Shown piece by piece: positions 37,358 to 47,987 of a stretch of DNA of 64,000 bases. Position 1 is the stretch's first letter, and every line of letters begins with the position of its first letter. The stretch spans positions 269,983-333,982 of the forward strand of contig NZ_JAFKCZ010000007.1 in NCBI RefSeq assembly GCF_017255185.1. The letters are read 5' to 3'. The position numbers and the translations under genes are program-made. The stretch comes from Parahaliea mediterranea (lineage in GTDB: Bacteria > Pseudomonadota > Gammaproteobacteria > Pseudomonadales > Halieaceae). The notes under the pieces were generated by a model, which was given only the letters and a program-made list of their open reading frames with translations, was not told the origin of the DNA and did not search any database.

Positions 37358-38173
37358 GTGCCCGAGTTACCCGAAGTCGAAACCACGCGCCGCGGCATCG
37401 CGCCCTACGCCGAAGGCCGGCGGGTGGAGGCGCTGCTGGTGCGCGAGCCGCGCTTGCGCTGGCCGGTGCCCGAAGCCCTGCCCGCGAATCTGCGGGGACA
37501 GCGCATCGAGCGCATCGAGCGGCGCGCCAAGTACCTGTTGTTCCACACGGCGGCGGGGACCCTGCTGGTGCACCTGGGGATGTCGGGTTCGCTGCGGGTG
37601 CTGCGCGGCGCGGCGCCGCCACCGAAGCGTCACGACCACATCGATGTGCTGCTCAGTGGCGGTGATACCCTGCGCTTCAACGACCCGCGCCGCTTCGGTT
37701 GCTTCCTGTGGCTGCCATCGGGGGAGTCCCATCCGCTGCTGGAACACCTGGGGCCGGAACCGTTATCGCCGGACTTCGACGGCGAGTTGCTCTATCGGCG
37801 CTCCCGCGGCCGGCGCGGGCCGGTAAAAAGCTTCCTTATGGACGGGCGCATCGTGGTGGGCGTCGGTAATATTTACGCCAACGAAGCGCTTCACCTGGCG
37901 GGGATTCGTCCGGATCGCAGTGCCGGGCGCATCGCCAGGGCCCGCTACGAGGTCCTGGCAGAGCGCGTGAAGCAAGTGCTTACTTCTGCTATAGATCAGG
38001 GCGGAACTACGCTCAGGGATTTTGTGGGCGGTGACGGCAAGCCGGGCTACTTCGCCCAGCAGCTGTACGTCTACGGCCGCGCGGGCCAGCCCTGCAAGAC
38101 CTGCGGCGCGCCGCTGCGGGAGCGGCACCTGGCCCAGCGCAGCACCGTCTATTGCGTGACCTGCCAGCGCTGA
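37358..38173 (+). CDS. mutM: Formamidopyrimidine-DNA glycosylase MutM (Fpg)
   Basis: Bifunctional glycosylase/AP lyase removing 8-oxoguanine, 271 residues. Translation must begin at GTG 37358 because the enzyme needs Pro as residue 1 after Met removal: the sequence reads (M)[13 protein letters not shown] with the catalytic Pro-Glu pair. Other features are the [10 protein letters not shown] strand, [18 protein letters not shown], and a C-terminal zinc finger [30 protein letters not shown] with four Cys. The open frame extends 30 bases further upstream but that would destroy the active N terminus. Confidence 0.97.
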   Translation: MPELPEVETTRRGIAPYAEGRRVEALLVREPRLRWPVPEALPANLRGQRIERIERRAKYLLFHTAAGTLLVHLGMSGSLRVLRGAAPPPKRHDHIDVLLSGGDTLRFNDPRRFGCFLWLPSGESHPLLEHLGPEPLSPDFDGELLYRRSRGRRGPVKSFLMDGRIVVGVGNIYANEALHLAGIRPDRSAGRIARARYEVLAERVKQVLTSAIDQGGTTLRDFVGGDGKPGYFAQQLYVYGRAGQPCKTCGAPLRERHLAQRSTVYCVTCQR

Positions 38174-38225
38174 TCAGGCTACACTGTTCAGCCTCAGGGG
38201 AACGGGAACACCCGGGGAGTGGAGA

Positions 38226-38588
38226 ATGACAATAAAACCGATGACACGTCGGCTGGCGGCGGCCGCCGTGATCGCCAGCCTGGCCCTGCCGCAGGCGCTG
38301 TGGGCCCAGGAAGCGATCGACGAGAGCCCGAGCGCGGGCGCCATGGTCGGCGACCTGCTGGTGGCGCGGCCCTTCGGTCTGGTGATGACCGTGGGTGGCG
38401 CCGCGGCCTTCGTGGTGAGCCTGCCTTTCACCCTGTTGGCGGGCCACGCCAGCGAGGCCGCGGAAACACTGATGGTCGGGCCGGCCAAAACCACCTTCAT
38501 GCGCTGCCTGGGTTGCCGCGAAGTGGGTTACACCAACAAGGATATCGAGCGCGCCAGGGAGGCGCGGGGCGAGTCGGCGGCTGAGTAG
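38226..38588 (+). CDS. Small exported/membrane protein of unknown function
   Basis: A 120-residue protein with a signal peptide (RRLAAAAVIASLALPQALWAQ, cleavage after AxA-like LWA), one strongly hydrophobic segment (about 45-72, LVMTVGGAAAFVVSLPFTLLAG) and a conserved-looking tail TTFMRCLGCREVGYTNKDIER with a CxxC. I recall similar short proteins in Pseudomonas and relatives, often mislabelled multidrug transporters; no function is established. It follows mutM by 52 bases and converges with coaD. The tail, rather than the helix, is the distinctive part. Confidence 0.7.
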   Translation: MTIKPMTRRLAAAAVIASLALPQALWAQEAIDESPSAGAMVGDLLVARPFGLVMTVGGAAAFVVSLPFTLLAGHASEAAETLMVGPAKTTFMRCLGCREVGYTNKDIERAREARGESAAE

Positions 38589-38605
38589 CCGCCCGCCGCG
38601 CAGTC

Positions 38606-39798
<1,193 letters not shown>

Positions 39799-39879
39799 TT
39801 CTTCGTCCAGTGCAAGGGTGGTAGGATACGCGACTGCGCAGAAGTCCCGTCTGCGAACCTTACACCACCACGACAGATT

Positions 39880-41055
39880 ATGAAGTTTTTCAGACGCAAG
39901 AAAGCCGCGGATAAACCGGCGGCGGCGCCCGACGCCGGCCCGGTGACGCAACCGACCGAACCCGCGGAGCCCGCCGTTGAGCAAGCGCCGGTGCCGGCGC
40001 CGGACGCCCAGGTGCCCGCACCGGAAGCCGGGCCGCCAGTCGCGCCGGAAACCGCCGCGACCGCTTCCGCGCAAGCCCCGGCGGCCGCGGATACAGCGCC
40101 GCCGCCCGAGCCCGCTGCCAAGGAGGCGGGTTTTTTCCGTCGCCTGCGCCGCGGCCTCGGCCGCACCAGCGACAACCTGGTGCAGGGCCTGGGAACCCTG
40201 TTCCTGGGCAGCAAGGAAATCGACGACGAGTTGATGGAGGAGCTGGAGTCCCGCCTGCTGCTGGCGGACGTCGGCGTCGACGCCACCGTGGAGATTATCG
40301 AGCGCCTGACCCAGCGCGTGTCGCGCCGCGAGCTCACGCGCCCGGAAGCCCTCGAGCAGGCCCTGAAGGAAGAGCTACAGGCGCTGCTTGAGCCCTGCGA
40401 GCTGCCCCTGGATCCATGCGGTCACAAGCCCTTCGTGATCCTGATGGTGGGCGTGAACGGGGTGGGCAAGACCACCACCATCGGCAAGCTCGCCCAGCGC
40501 TATCGGGACCAGGGCCTTTCGGTGATGCTGGCGGCGGGGGATACCTTCCGCGCCGCGGCGGTGGAGCAGTTGCAGGTTTGGGGCGAGCGCAACGGCGTGC
40601 CGGTGGTCGCCCAGCACACCGGCGCCGATAGCGCCTCGGTGATCTTCGATGCCCTGCAGGCCGCCCAGGCTCGCGGCACCGACGTGCTGATCGCCGACAC
40701 CGCCGGGCGGCTGCACAACAAGGACCACCTGATGGAAGAGCTGCGCAAGGTGGTGCGGGTGATGGGCAAGCTGGACCCGGAGGCGCCCCACGAGGTGATG
40801 CTGGTGCTGGACGCCGGTACCGGCCAGAACGCCCTGTCCCAGGCGGCCCAGTTCCAGCAGGTGGTGGGCGTGAGCGGCATCACCCTGACCAAGCTCGACG
40901 GCACCGCCAAGGGCGGGGTGATTTTCGCCATCGCCAAGAAACTGCGCCTGCCCATCCGCTATATCGGTGTGGGCGAGTCCCTGGAGGACCTGCGGCCCTT
41001 CGAGGCCGAGCCCTTTATCCGCGCGCTGTTCGAGCGGGACGACGCCCCTGCATGA
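39880..41055 (+). CDS. ftsY: Signal recognition particle receptor FtsY
   Basis: Membrane-associated GTPase receptor for SRP, 391 residues. Residues 1-80 are the Ala/Pro/Glu-rich acidic A domain following a basic start (MKFFRRKKAADKPAA). The NG domain follows with P-loop GVNGVGKTTTIGKLAQRY (about 190), DTFRAAAVEQLQVW, DTAGRLHNKDHLMEEL and TKLDGTAKGGVIFAI. It targets ribosomes translating membrane proteins to SecYEG. Its TGA overlaps the ftsE ATG by four bases, so ftsY-ftsE-ftsX form a coupled operon. Confidence 0.97.
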   Translation: MKFFRRKKAADKPAAAPDAGPVTQPTEPAEPAVEQAPVPAPDAQVPAPEAGPPVAPETAATASAQAPAAADTAPPPEPAAKEAGFFRRLRRGLGRTSDNLVQGLGTLFLGSKEIDDELMEELESRLLLADVGVDATVEIIERLTQRVSRRELTRPEALEQALKEELQALLEPCELPLDPCGHKPFVILMVGVNGVGKTTTIGKLAQRYRDQGLSVMLAAGDTFRAAAVEQLQVWGERNGVPVVAQHTGADSASVIFDALQAAQARGTDVLIADTAGRLHNKDHLMEELRKVVRVMGKLDPEAPHEVMLVLDAGTGQNALSQAAQFQQVVGVSGITLTKLDGTAKGGVIFAIAKKLRLPIRYIGVGESLEDLRPFEAEPFIRALFERDDAPA

Positions 41056-41714
41056 TCCGTTTCGACCGGGTGACCAAGCGCTACGAGGAGGGCCACGACG
41101 CCCTGCGCGAGGTCAGCCTGGATATCGCCCGTGACGAGCTGGTGTTCCTCACCGGCCACTCCGGCGCCGGCAAGAGTACCCTGCTGCGGCTGGTTATGCT
41201 GATGGACCGGCCCAGTCGGGGCAAGGTCCTGGTGGACGGGCGCGACCTGGCCTCGGTGGGCTCCCGCGGTATCCCGCGCCACCGCCGCAACATCGGCGTG
41301 GTGTTCCAGAACCACCAGCTCCTGTTCGATCGCAATGTTTTCGACAACGTCGCCCTGCCATTGGTGATCGCCGGCTACGACCACCGGGAAATCGGCCGCC
41401 GGGTGCGCGCCGCGCTGGACAAGGTGGGCCTGCTGCAGCGCGAGCGGGCGCTGCCGGTCACCCTCTCCGGCGGCGAGCAGCAGCGGGTGGGGATTGCCCG
41501 GTCGGTGGTGGGGCGGCCACGCATCCTGCTGGCGGACGAGCCGACCGGCAACCTCGACCCGGCGCTGTCGGCGGAGATCATGCAGCTGTTCGAGGACTTC
41601 AACCAGGTGGGGGTGACCGTGCTGATCGCCAGTCACGACCTGGCGCTGATCTCGCGCCTGCAGCACCGCATCATCACCCTGCGGGACGGGCGCCTGCTGG
41701 GGGCCGCCGCGTGA
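41052..41714 (+). CDS. ftsE: Cell division ATP-binding protein FtsE
   Basis: ABC-type ATPase of 220 residues that with FtsX controls septal peptidoglycan hydrolases. Walker [15 protein letters not shown] (about 37-50), signature [16 protein letters not shown], Walker [13 protein letters not shown] and the H-loop ASHDLALI are complete. It starts [21 protein letters not shown]. Start and stop overlap ftsY and ftsX by four bases each. Confidence 0.97.
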   Translation: MIRFDRVTKRYEEGHDALREVSLDIARDELVFLTGHSGAGKSTLLRLVMLMDRPSRGKVLVDGRDLASVGSRGIPRHRRNIGVVFQNHQLLFDRNVFDNVALPLVIAGYDHREIGRRVRAALDKVGLLQRERALPVTLSGGEQQRVGIARSVVGRPRILLADEPTGNLDPALSAEIMQLFEDFNQVGVTVLIASHDLALISRLQHRIITLRDGRLLGAAA

Positions 41715-42682
41715 AGGGCGCGGCCGCCGCGCCGCGCCGCGAGGGCGCCAGCGCCAGCCGGACCCGCCTGCGCGACCACTATCGCGCCTGGCGCGACCAC
41801 CACTCCCTGTCCGCCGCCGACAGCCTGCGCCGGGTGTTGGACAGCCCCGCCTCGAGCCTGCTGACCTGGCTGGCCATCGGCATCGCCCTGGCGCTGCCCG
41901 TGGCCTTGGGCGTGGCATTGGAGAACGCCCGCGTCGTCAGCGGCAGCTGGGATAGCCCGGCGCGCATCTCCCTGTTCCTGGCGCCCGCGGTGGATGACGG
42001 TACAGCCGCGTCGCTGCATGCCCGGCTGGCCGCGCGGGGCGACGTGGCCGAGGCCAGCCTGGTGTCCCGGGAAGCGGCGCTGGCCGAGTTCGCGGAGCTG
42101 TCGGGCTTCGACGACGTGCTGGCCAACCTGGACGACAACCCCCTGCCCCACCTGGTGCTCGTCACCCCCGCGACCGGCGTGGCTCCCGACGCGCTGCAGG
42201 CCGAGTTGGCCGCGCTGGACACGGTGGACCAGGCGGTGCTGGACATGGCCTGGGTGCAGCGCCTGAACAGCCTGATGGATCTGGGCCGGCGGCTGGTGTG
42301 GGCCCTGGCCGGCGTGCTGGTGTTCGGCGTGGTGCTGATTCTCGGCAACACCATCCGCCTGGCCATCGAGAGCCGGCGCGAGGAGATCGTGATCGTCAAG
42401 CTGGTGGGCGGCAGCAACGCCTTTGTGCGGCGTCCCTTCCTCTATACCGGCCTCTGGTACGGGGTGGGGGGCGGCGCCATCGCGGCCCTGCTGGTGCTCT
42501 GCGCGCTGTGGTACCTCGACGAGCCGGTGAGCCGGCTCGCGCAGCTCTACCAGAGCGACTTCCACCTCGTCGGCATCGGCCTGATCGGCAGCCTGCAGCT
42601 GGTGCTGCTGGGCGGGGGCCTGGGCCTGGCCGGCGCCTGGCTCGCGGTGTCCCGGCACCTGGGGGCCATCGAGCCCCGTTGA
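41711..42682 (+). CDS. ftsX: Cell division protein FtsX
   Basis: Four-helix membrane partner of FtsE, 323 residues. After a basic cytoplasmic N-terminal segment (about 1-50, including RTRLRDHYRAWRDHHSL) comes the first helix (LLTWLAIGIALALPVALGVAL), the periplasmic domain that activates EnvC/RipC-type amidase regulators (about 80-200), and three C-terminal helices (VWALAGVLVFGVVLILGNTIRL, then IAALLVLCALWYL and VLLGGGLGLAGAWLAV). The start is GTG, overlapping the ftsE stop (GTGA). Confidence 0.96.
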   Translation: MKGAAAAPRREGASASRTRLRDHYRAWRDHHSLSAADSLRRVLDSPASSLLTWLAIGIALALPVALGVALENARVVSGSWDSPARISLFLAPAVDDGTAASLHARLAARGDVAEASLVSREAALAEFAELSGFDDVLANLDDNPLPHLVLVTPATGVAPDALQAELAALDTVDQAVLDMAWVQRLNSLMDLGRRLVWALAGVLVFGVVLILGNTIRLAIESRREEIVIVKLVGGSNAFVRRPFLYTGLWYGVGGGAIAALLVLCALWYLDEPVSRLAQLYQSDFHLVGIGLIGSLQLVLLGGGLGLAGAWLAVSRHLGAIEPR

Positions 42683-42807
42683 TCGCCGGCGCGGCAGCGG
42701 TCGCCGCCGGTCCGGCGCTGCGAGCCATTGCCTTGTGGCCCGCTAAGTCGCTGATTTCTAGTTAATAATTCATAAATGTACGCGATACTGACGGAACTAT
42801 TGCGTGA

Positions 42808-42836
42808 TTAGCACTCTAATAGCTTGAGTGCTAGAA
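42808..42836 (+). promoter_or_regulatory. CIRCE operator (HrcA site) over the rpoH promoter
   Basis: TTAGCACTC (42808-42816), nine bases (TAATAGCTT), then GAGTGCTAG (42826-42834). The CIRCE consensus is TTAGCACTC-N9-GAGTGCTAA, so 17 of 18 defined positions and the spacing match. A candidate promoter, TTAGCA (42808) and TAGAAT (42832-42837) with an 18-base spacer, is entirely covered by the operator, so bound HrcA would block RNA polymerase. HrcA itself is not in this window. The rpoH start at 42866 is 32 bases downstream. Confidence 0.85.
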
Positions 42837-42865
42837 TCAGCACGCTGAACATGGAGAACCCTCAG

Positions 42866-43720
42866 ATGAGCAAGACCCTTCAGCCTGTCGACCAGATGGT
42901 GCCGGGCGCAAACCTTACGGCCTATGTACAGGCCGTGAGCAGTATCCCGCTGCTGAGCGCAGAGCGGGAGCGGGAATTGGCCGAGGACCTGTACTACAAC
43001 GACAATCTCGAGGCCGCGCGCGAGCTGGTGATGTCGCACCTGCGCTTCGTGGTGCATATCGCCCGCAGCTATACCGGCTACGGCCTCGCCGAGGCGGACC
43101 TGATCCAGGAGGGCAATGTCGGCCTGATGAAGGCGGTGCGGCGCTTCAATCCGGAGAAGGGCGTGCGCCTGGTCTCTTTCGCCGTGCACTGGATCAAGGC
43201 CGAGATGCACGAATACATCCTGCGCAACTGGCGCATCGTCAAAGTGGCCACCACCAAGGCCCAGCGCAAACTGTTCTTCAACCTGCGCAGCGCCAAGAAG
43301 AGCCTGGCCTGGCTGACCCCGGAGGAAACCCGGGCGGTGGCCGAGGACCTGGGCGTGGACGTGAACGAAGTACAGCGCATGGAGGGTCGTCTGAGCAGCC
43401 GCGACGTGGCCTTCGACTCGCCGCTGGACAGCGATGACGACGACGCCTGGCAGGCCCCCCAGTACTACCTGGAGGACAAGCGCTCCGACCCCGCCGTGGC
43501 GGTGGAGTCCAGCGACTGGCGGGAAAACAGCGAGGAGCAGTTGCACCGCGCCATGGCCGACCTCGACGACCGCAGTCGCGACATCCTCGCCCGGCGCTGG
43601 CTGGCGGAGGAGAAGGCGACCCTGCACGAGCTGGCCGACCACTACGGCGTCTCCGCCGAGCGCATCCGCCAGCTGGAACAGAACGCCATGAAGAAACTGC
43701 GGGTCGCGATCGCGGCCTGA
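42866..43720 (+). CDS. rpoH: Heat-shock sigma factor RpoH (sigma-32)
   Basis: Alternative sigma factor directing chaperone and protease genes, 284 residues from ATG 42866, identical in length to E. coli sigma-32. Region 2 is [33 protein letters not shown] with the signature [21 protein letters not shown] and [34 protein letters not shown] (the RpoH box). Region 4 ends [29 protein letters not shown] eight bases before 42866 supports that start over ATG 42851. It follows ftsX after 183 bases containing the CIRCE operator. Confidence 0.97.
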   Translation: MSKTLQPVDQMVPGANLTAYVQAVSSIPLLSAERERELAEDLYYNDNLEAARELVMSHLRFVVHIARSYTGYGLAEADLIQEGNVGLMKAVRRFNPEKGVRLVSFAVHWIKAEMHEYILRNWRIVKVATTKAQRKLFFNLRSAKKSLAWLTPEETRAVAEDLGVDVNEVQRMEGRLSSRDVAFDSPLDSDDDDAWQAPQYYLEDKRSDPAVAVESSDWRENSEEQLHRAMADLDDRSRDILARRWLAEEKATLHELADHYGVSAERIRQLEQNAMKKLRVAIAA

Positions 43721-43772
43721 TGTTGCCACCGGGGCGGCGAATTGCCGCCCCGTATGCGTTAGAATCCTCCCC

Positions 43773-44150
43773 ATGACTCACTTGTTTCTGCCGATAGGCG
43801 CGCTGGCCGGCATGCTGGCGGTTATGTTTGGCGCCTTCGGCGCCCACGCCCTGCGCGGTCGCCTCGACGACTACGCCCTGGGCGTGTTCGAAACCGCGGT
43901 CCAGTACCACTTCTATCACGCCCTGGCCCTGCTGGCCGTGGGCCTGCTGGCCCTGCACCAACCCCCGTCGACCCTGCTGCGTTCCAGCGGCTGGCTGTTC
44001 CTGTTCGGCCTGCTCCTGTTCTCCGGCAGCCTCTACCTGCTCGCCCTCACCGGCACCCGCTGGCTCGGCGCGGTCACCCCCCTGGGTGGACTGGCCTTTA
44101 TCGCCGGCTGGGCCTGCCTGGCCGTGGCGGGCTGGAAGCTGCTGCCGTGA
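43773..44150 (+). CDS. DUF423 family small membrane protein
   Basis: A 125-residue inner-membrane protein with four hydrophobic helices. The DUF423 (YgdD) signature is clear: [53 protein letters not shown] and the ending [16 protein letters not shown]. Function is not established. Its stop overlaps the GTG start of trmB (GTGA), so the two are translationally coupled; the functional reason is unclear. Confidence 0.92.
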   Translation: MTHLFLPIGALAGMLAVMFGAFGAHALRGRLDDYALGVFETAVQYHFYHALALLAVGLLALHQPPSTLLRSSGWLFLFGLLLFSGSLYLLALTGTRWLGAVTPLGGLAFIAGWACLAVAGWKLLP

Positions 44151-44860
44151 GTGACTCGCCATCGGGCACCGCTCCGGACACTAGGAAGCACCGACCCATC
44201 CGCAGCTACGTCCTGCGCGAGGGGCGCATGACCGAGGGGCAAAAACGTGCCTTCGAGGCCAATTGGGCACGCTGGGGGCTGGATTACACACCCGAAGAAC
44301 TCGACCTCGAATCGCTCTTTGCCTCTCCCGGTGACATCGTGCTGGAGATCGGCTTTGGCATGGGGCAGTCGCTGGTGACGATGGCGGAGGCCGCGCCCAA
44401 TACGTGCTTTATTGGCATCGAGGTACACAAGCCCGGCGTGGGCCGCCTGTTGCACAGCATGGCCGAGCGCGGCGTGGACAATATCCGGGTGTTCTGCCAC
44501 GACGCGGTGGAGGTGATGCGCCACTGCATCCCGGCGCAGTCGCTGGATACGGTGCAGGTCTTCTTCCCCGACCCCTGGCACAAGAAGCGCCACCACAAGC
44601 GCCGCCTGATCCAACCGCCCTTCGTGGAGCTGCTGGTCTCCCGCCTGAAGCCCGGCGGGGTGTTGCACCTGGCCACGGACTGGGAGAACTACGCCGAGCA
44701 GATGATGGAGGTGCTATCCGCCAATCCCGCTCTGCGCAACGTGGCTGGCGAGGGTGAGTACTCACCCCGGCCGGCGCATCGGCCCTTGACCAAGTTCGAG
44801 CAGCGCGGCGAGCGGCTGGGGCACGGGGTTTGGGATTTGCTGTTTACCCGCAGCGCCTGA
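44147..44860 (+). CDS. trmB: tRNA (guanine-46-N7)-methyltransferase TrmB
   Basis: SAM-dependent enzyme forming m7G46 in tRNA variable loops, 237 residues. The family blocks are [20 protein letters not shown], motif [32 protein letters not shown], the catalytic [19 protein letters not shown] and [17 protein letters not shown] at the end. It starts with a GTG inside the end of the DUF423 gene. Confidence 0.97.
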   Translation: MSDSPSGTAPDTRKHRPIRSYVLREGRMTEGQKRAFEANWARWGLDYTPEELDLESLFASPGDIVLEIGFGMGQSLVTMAEAAPNTCFIGIEVHKPGVGRLLHSMAERGVDNIRVFCHDAVEVMRHCIPAQSLDTVQVFFPDPWHKKRHHKRRLIQPPFVELLVSRLKPGGVLHLATDWENYAEQMMEVLSANPALRNVAGEGEYSPRPAHRPLTKFEQRGERLGHGVWDLLFTRSA

Positions 44861-44895
44861 CCGGGCATTCAAGTGTTGGTCTGAGGAGAGGTAAT

Positions 44896-45147
44896 ATGGG
44901 CATTCTGTCGTGGATCGTATTGGGCTTGATTGCGGGTATCCTCGCCAAGTGGATTATACCGGGCCGGGACCCGGGGGGCTTCATTGTCACGACCCTGATC
45001 GGTATTGCCGGTGCCTTTGTTGGTGGCTACCTGGGCACCGTGACGGGACTTGGCGGCAGTGTCAGCCAGTTCAGCCTGGAAGGTATCGTCACCGCGGTGA
45101 TTGGCGCTCTGGTGTTACTGGTCTTGTACCGCGCGATTCGCAGATAG
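44896..45147 (+). CDS. GlsB/YeaQ/YmgE family membrane protein
   Basis: An 83-residue three-helix protein of the transglycosylase-associated (Tag) family. It begins MGILSWIVLGLIAGILAKWIIPGRDPGGF and has TTLIGIAGAFVGGYLG and a last helix ending LYRAIRR. Members are often stress-induced, but molecular function is unknown. GAGGAGAGG lies 8 bases before ATG 44896. It converges with hemW. Confidence 0.9.
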   Translation: MGILSWIVLGLIAGILAKWIIPGRDPGGFIVTTLIGIAGAFVGGYLGTVTGLGGSVSQFSLEGIVTAVIGALVLLVLYRAIRR

Positions 45148-45182
45148 TGCCGGGAGCCGGTCGGAACTCGCCCCGGCATCCG

Positions 45183-46319
45183 CTAGAAAAACTCGCCGAC
45201 CACGCTGTCGAGGAAGCGCCAGCCAGTGGGCGTGCAGCGCAGCACGTTGTCGTGGGCTTCCACCAGTCCGCGACTGGCCAGGCGATCCAATAGCGGCTCG
45301 ATCACTTGGCTATCGAGCCCGGTCCGCTTTTCGAAGTTGGACAGGGTCGTGCCCTGTGCCAGCCGCAGGGCATTCAACATGTACTCCCCCGGCAGCTCCT
45401 CGACCCCCAGCCAGCGCTGGCTCGCCTGGAAGCCCCCCGCTCCCGCCGCCAGATAGTCCCCCGGCTGGCGCCGCTTCGCGTAGCGCTCGATGCGCCCGTC
45501 GCCGTGGGTGATCTTGCCGTGGGCGCCGGCGCCGATGCCCAGGTAGTCGCCGAAGGACCAGTAATTCAGGTTGTGCCGGCACTCCCGGCCCGGCCGCGAC
45601 CAGGCCGAGACCTCGTACTGCGACAGCCCCCCGCCGCGCAGGATCGCCTCCCCCTGTTCCTGGATGTCCGCCAGCGTGTCCTCCACCGGCAGCGCTGGCG
45701 GGCGCTTGTGGAACACCGTGTTCGGCTCGATCGTCAGCTGGTACCAGGACAGGTGGGGCGGCTCGTAGGACAGCGCGATGCGCAGGTCCTCGCGGCCGCG
45801 TTCGCCGTCCTGGTCCGGCAGGCCGTGCATCAGGTCTAGGTTGAAATTGTCGAAGCCCGCCGCCCGCGCCATGGCGATGGCCGCGTGGGCCTGGTCGGCG
45901 CTGTGCACGCGGCCCAGGGCGCGCAGTTGTTCGTCGTGGAAGGACTGGATACCCAGCGACAGGCGGTTGATGCCCGCGGCGCGGAAGCCGGCGAATTTTT
46001 CCGCCTCGGCGCTGCCGGGGTTGGCCTCCATGGTCGCCTCGAGGTCGGGGGACAGGGGCAGTCGCGCACCGATGCCCGATAGCAGTCGCGCGATGGCGCC
46101 GGGGCTGAACAGGCTCGGGGTGCCGCCGCCGATGAACAGCGTATCCACGGTCCGCCCCTGGGCACGGGGCAGCTCGTCCTCGAGGTCGCGCAGCAGCGCG
46201 TCCACGTAGGCGGCCTCGGGGATGTCGCGGGCCTCGTGGGAATTGAAATCGCAATAGGGGCACTTGCGCTCGCACCAGGGCAGGTGGATGTACAGGCCCA
46301 GGGGGGGCGGGGTGGCCAT
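45183..46319 (-). CDS. hemW: Radical SAM heme chaperone HemW
   Basis: A 378-residue radical SAM protein related to coproporphyrinogen dehydrogenase but lacking its activity; in bacteria HemW binds and delivers heme. The cluster motif is LPWCERKCPYCDF (CxxxCxxC), followed by VDTLFIGGGTPSLFSP, ATMEANPGSAEAEKFAGFRAAGINRLSLGIQSF-type sequence, FNLDLMHGLPDQ, and the HemW-specific C-terminal helical domain. ATG 46319 is two bases after the rdgB stop, so it belongs to the metX...hemW operon. Confidence 0.95.
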   Translation of the reverse strand: MATPPPLGLYIHLPWCERKCPYCDFNSHEARDIPEAAYVDALLRDLEDELPRAQGRTVDTLFIGGGTPSLFSPGAIARLLSGIGARLPLSPDLEATMEANPGSAEAEKFAGFRAAGINRLSLGIQSFHDEQLRALGRVHSADQAHAAIAMARAAGFDNFNLDLMHGLPDQDGERGREDLRIALSYEPPHLSWYQLTIEPNTVFHKRPPALPVEDTLADIQEQGEAILRGGGLSQYEVSAWSRPGRECRHNLNYWSFGDYLGIGAGAHGKITHGDGRIERYAKRRQPGDYLAAGAGGFQASQRWLGVEELPGEYMLNALRLAQGTTLSNFEKRTGLDSQVIEPLLDRLASRGLVEAHDNVLRCTPTGWRFLDSVVGEFF

Positions 46320-46321
46320 CG

Positions 46322-46954
46322 TCAGCCCCCGGACTGCAGGGCCTCCGCCAGCCTGGCGCAGGCCCTGGCGCGGTGGCTGATGCGGTTTTTCAGCTCGCGC
46401 TCCAGCTCCGCCGCGCTGCAGTCGTGCTCCGGCACGTAGAACAAGGGGTCGTAGCCAAAGCCCTGTTCGCCGCGGGGCGCCTCGAGTACGTAGCCCTCCC
46501 AGCTGCCCTGGGCGATCACCGGAGTGGGGTCGCCGGCGTGGCGCAGGTACACCAGCACGCACTGGAAGCGGGCCCGGCGCTGTTCCCGGGGCAGGCCGTC
46601 CAGGGCCGCCAGCAACTTGCGGTTGTTGGCCGCGTCGCCCTCGCCCTCTCCCTTGCCATCAGAGGACGCGTAGCGCGCCGAGTAGATACCGGGCGCGCCC
46701 CGCAGGGCGTCGACCTCCAGGCCGGAGTCGTCGGCGATGGCGGGCAGGCCGGTGTGCGCGGCCGCCGCCCGGGCCTTGAGGATGGCGTTCTCGACGAAGC
46801 TGAGGCCGGTTTCGGCCACGTCGGGCACGTCGAACTCGCCCTGGGAGCGCAGTTCCAGGCCCAGGGGTGCGAGGATGCGCGACAGCTCCTTCAGCTTGCC
46901 CGCGTTGCCGCTGGCCAGCACCACGGTGCCGGCCCTATCGCTTGTATGGCTCAT
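46322..46954 (-). CDS. rdgB: XTP/dITP diphosphatase RdgB
   Basis: House-cleaning pyrophosphatase of 210 residues that removes non-canonical purine nucleotides. The N-terminal [15 protein letters not shown], the [32 protein letters not shown] region and [16 protein letters not shown] with SHRARAC near the C terminus are all signature elements. It sits between a DUF4426 gene (three bases upstream) and hemW, the same order as in Pseudomonas. Confidence 0.97.
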   Translation of the reverse strand: MSHTSDRAGTVVLASGNAGKLKELSRILAPLGLELRSQGEFDVPDVAETGLSFVENAILKARAAAAHTGLPAIADDSGLEVDALRGAPGIYSARYASSDGKGEGEGDAANNRKLLAALDGLPREQRRARFQCVLVYLRHAGDPTPVIAQGSWEGYVLEAPRGEQGFGYDPLFYVPEHDCSAAELERELKNRISHRARACARLAEALQSGG

Positions 46955-46957
46955 AAG

Positions 46958-47395
46958 TCAGTGAATAAACAGCTGGTGCTTGAATTTGAAAGTATAGGTT
47001 GTGTCCGCGCCCTCGGGGCGGAAGTCCACCTCGAAGAAACGCCACTCGCGGTTGATGAAGCGGAACGGGGCGATGTAGTACACCGCCGGCCCCTCGCGCA
47101 CCTCCTGGAAGTCGAGATCCTGGTTCTGCATCAGGTCCCAGGTGCGCCCCTTGAGTTGCATGGGACGGGTGGCGGCGCCGCCCTCGGCGAGGTGTTCCCG
47201 CACGGCCAGGTTCACGATCGCCCGTTTTTCGCCGCGCACGATGCCGTAGCGCGCCGCGACCTCGGGCTCCAGGAAGGTGGTGTTGACCACGCTGTAGTGG
47301 AGTTCATAGGGACCGAAACGCTCCGACTGCTGCGCCAGCGCGGGGGCGCAGGCCAGCAGCAGGGTGAACAGGCAGTACAGTTGTCGTAGCTTCAT
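46958..47395 (-). CDS. Exported DUF4426 domain protein
   Basis: A 145-residue protein with a signal peptide (LYCLFTLLLACAPALAQ, cleavage after ALA). The mature part starts QSERFGPYELHYSVVNTTFLEPEVAARYGI, the DUF4426 signature, and contains NLAVREH and VYYIAPFRFINREWRFFEVDF. It probably folds as a beta-sandwich in the periplasm. The family always seems to accompany metW/rdgB in Pseudomonas-like genomes; function unknown. It starts one base after the metW stop. Confidence 0.85.
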   Translation of the reverse strand: MKLRQLYCLFTLLLACAPALAQQSERFGPYELHYSVVNTTFLEPEVAARYGIVRGEKRAIVNLAVREHLAEGGAATRPMQLKGRTWDLMQNQDLDFQEVREGPAVYYIAPFRFINREWRFFEVDFRPEGADTTYTFKFKHQLFIH

Positions 47396-47396
47396 G

Positions 47397-47987
47397 TCAG
47401 CGGGTAATACGGTAGATCGCGGTCACCGCGAACATATTGGGCCAGGCCCCCGCCAGCAGGGGCCGGCGCTGGGTGTTGCCGACCATTTCCCGGGCCGCGA
47501 TGCGGATGCCCTTGTCGCGGCACAGGGCCTCGAAATCGTTCACCGTGCAGAAGTGGATGTTGGGCGTGTCGTACCAGCTGTAGGGCATGAATTTGGACAC
47601 CGGCATGCGCCCCCGGGTGCCCAGGTAGAGCCGGCAGCGCCAGTGGCCGAAGTTGGGGAAGGTGACGATGCCCTCGCGGCCGATACGCAGCATCTCGTCC
47701 AGCACCCGGTCCGGGTAGTGCACCGCCTGCAGGGCGTGGGCCATGACCACGGTGTCGAAGCTCTGGTCCGGGAAGTTGGCGAGGCCCCGATCCATGTCCT
47801 GCTCGACGATGTCCAGGCCCCGGCTCACCGCGGCGGTGATGTTGTCGGGGTCGATTTCCAGGCCCATGCCGCGCACCTGGCGCGTGTCCCGCAGCTGCTT
47901 GAGGAATTCGCCGTCGCCGCAACCCAGGTCCAATACCTTGGAGCCCGGCTCGATCCAGCGCTGGATGTGGGTGAGGTCCAGTCTCAT
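47397..47987 (-). CDS. metW: Methionine biosynthesis protein MetW
   Basis: SAM-dependent methyltransferase-like protein of 196 residues. It begins [32 protein letters not shown] with motif I, then [19 protein letters not shown] and [25 protein letters not shown]. MetW is needed together with MetX for homoserine acylation in several proteobacteria, perhaps as an activator. The ATG overlaps the metX stop by four bases (ATGA). Confidence 0.95.
   Translation of the reverse strand: MRLDLTHIQRWIEPGSKVLDLGCGDGEFLKQLRDTRQVRGMGLEIDPDNITAAVSRGLDIVEQDMDRGLANFPDQSFDTVVMAHALQAVHYPDRVLDEMLRIGREGIVTFPNFGHWRCRLYLGTRGRMPVSKFMPYSWYDTPNIHFCTVNDFEALCRDKGIRIAAREMVGNTQRRPLLAGAWPNMFAVTAIYRITR

Noticed and set aside
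42776..42866. Sigma-32 promoter (self-activation) upstream of rpoH
   Set aside because: CTTGAGT at 42823 resembles a -35 box of this class, but no CCCCAT-like -10 follows at the right distance, and the sequence is part of the CIRCE arm.
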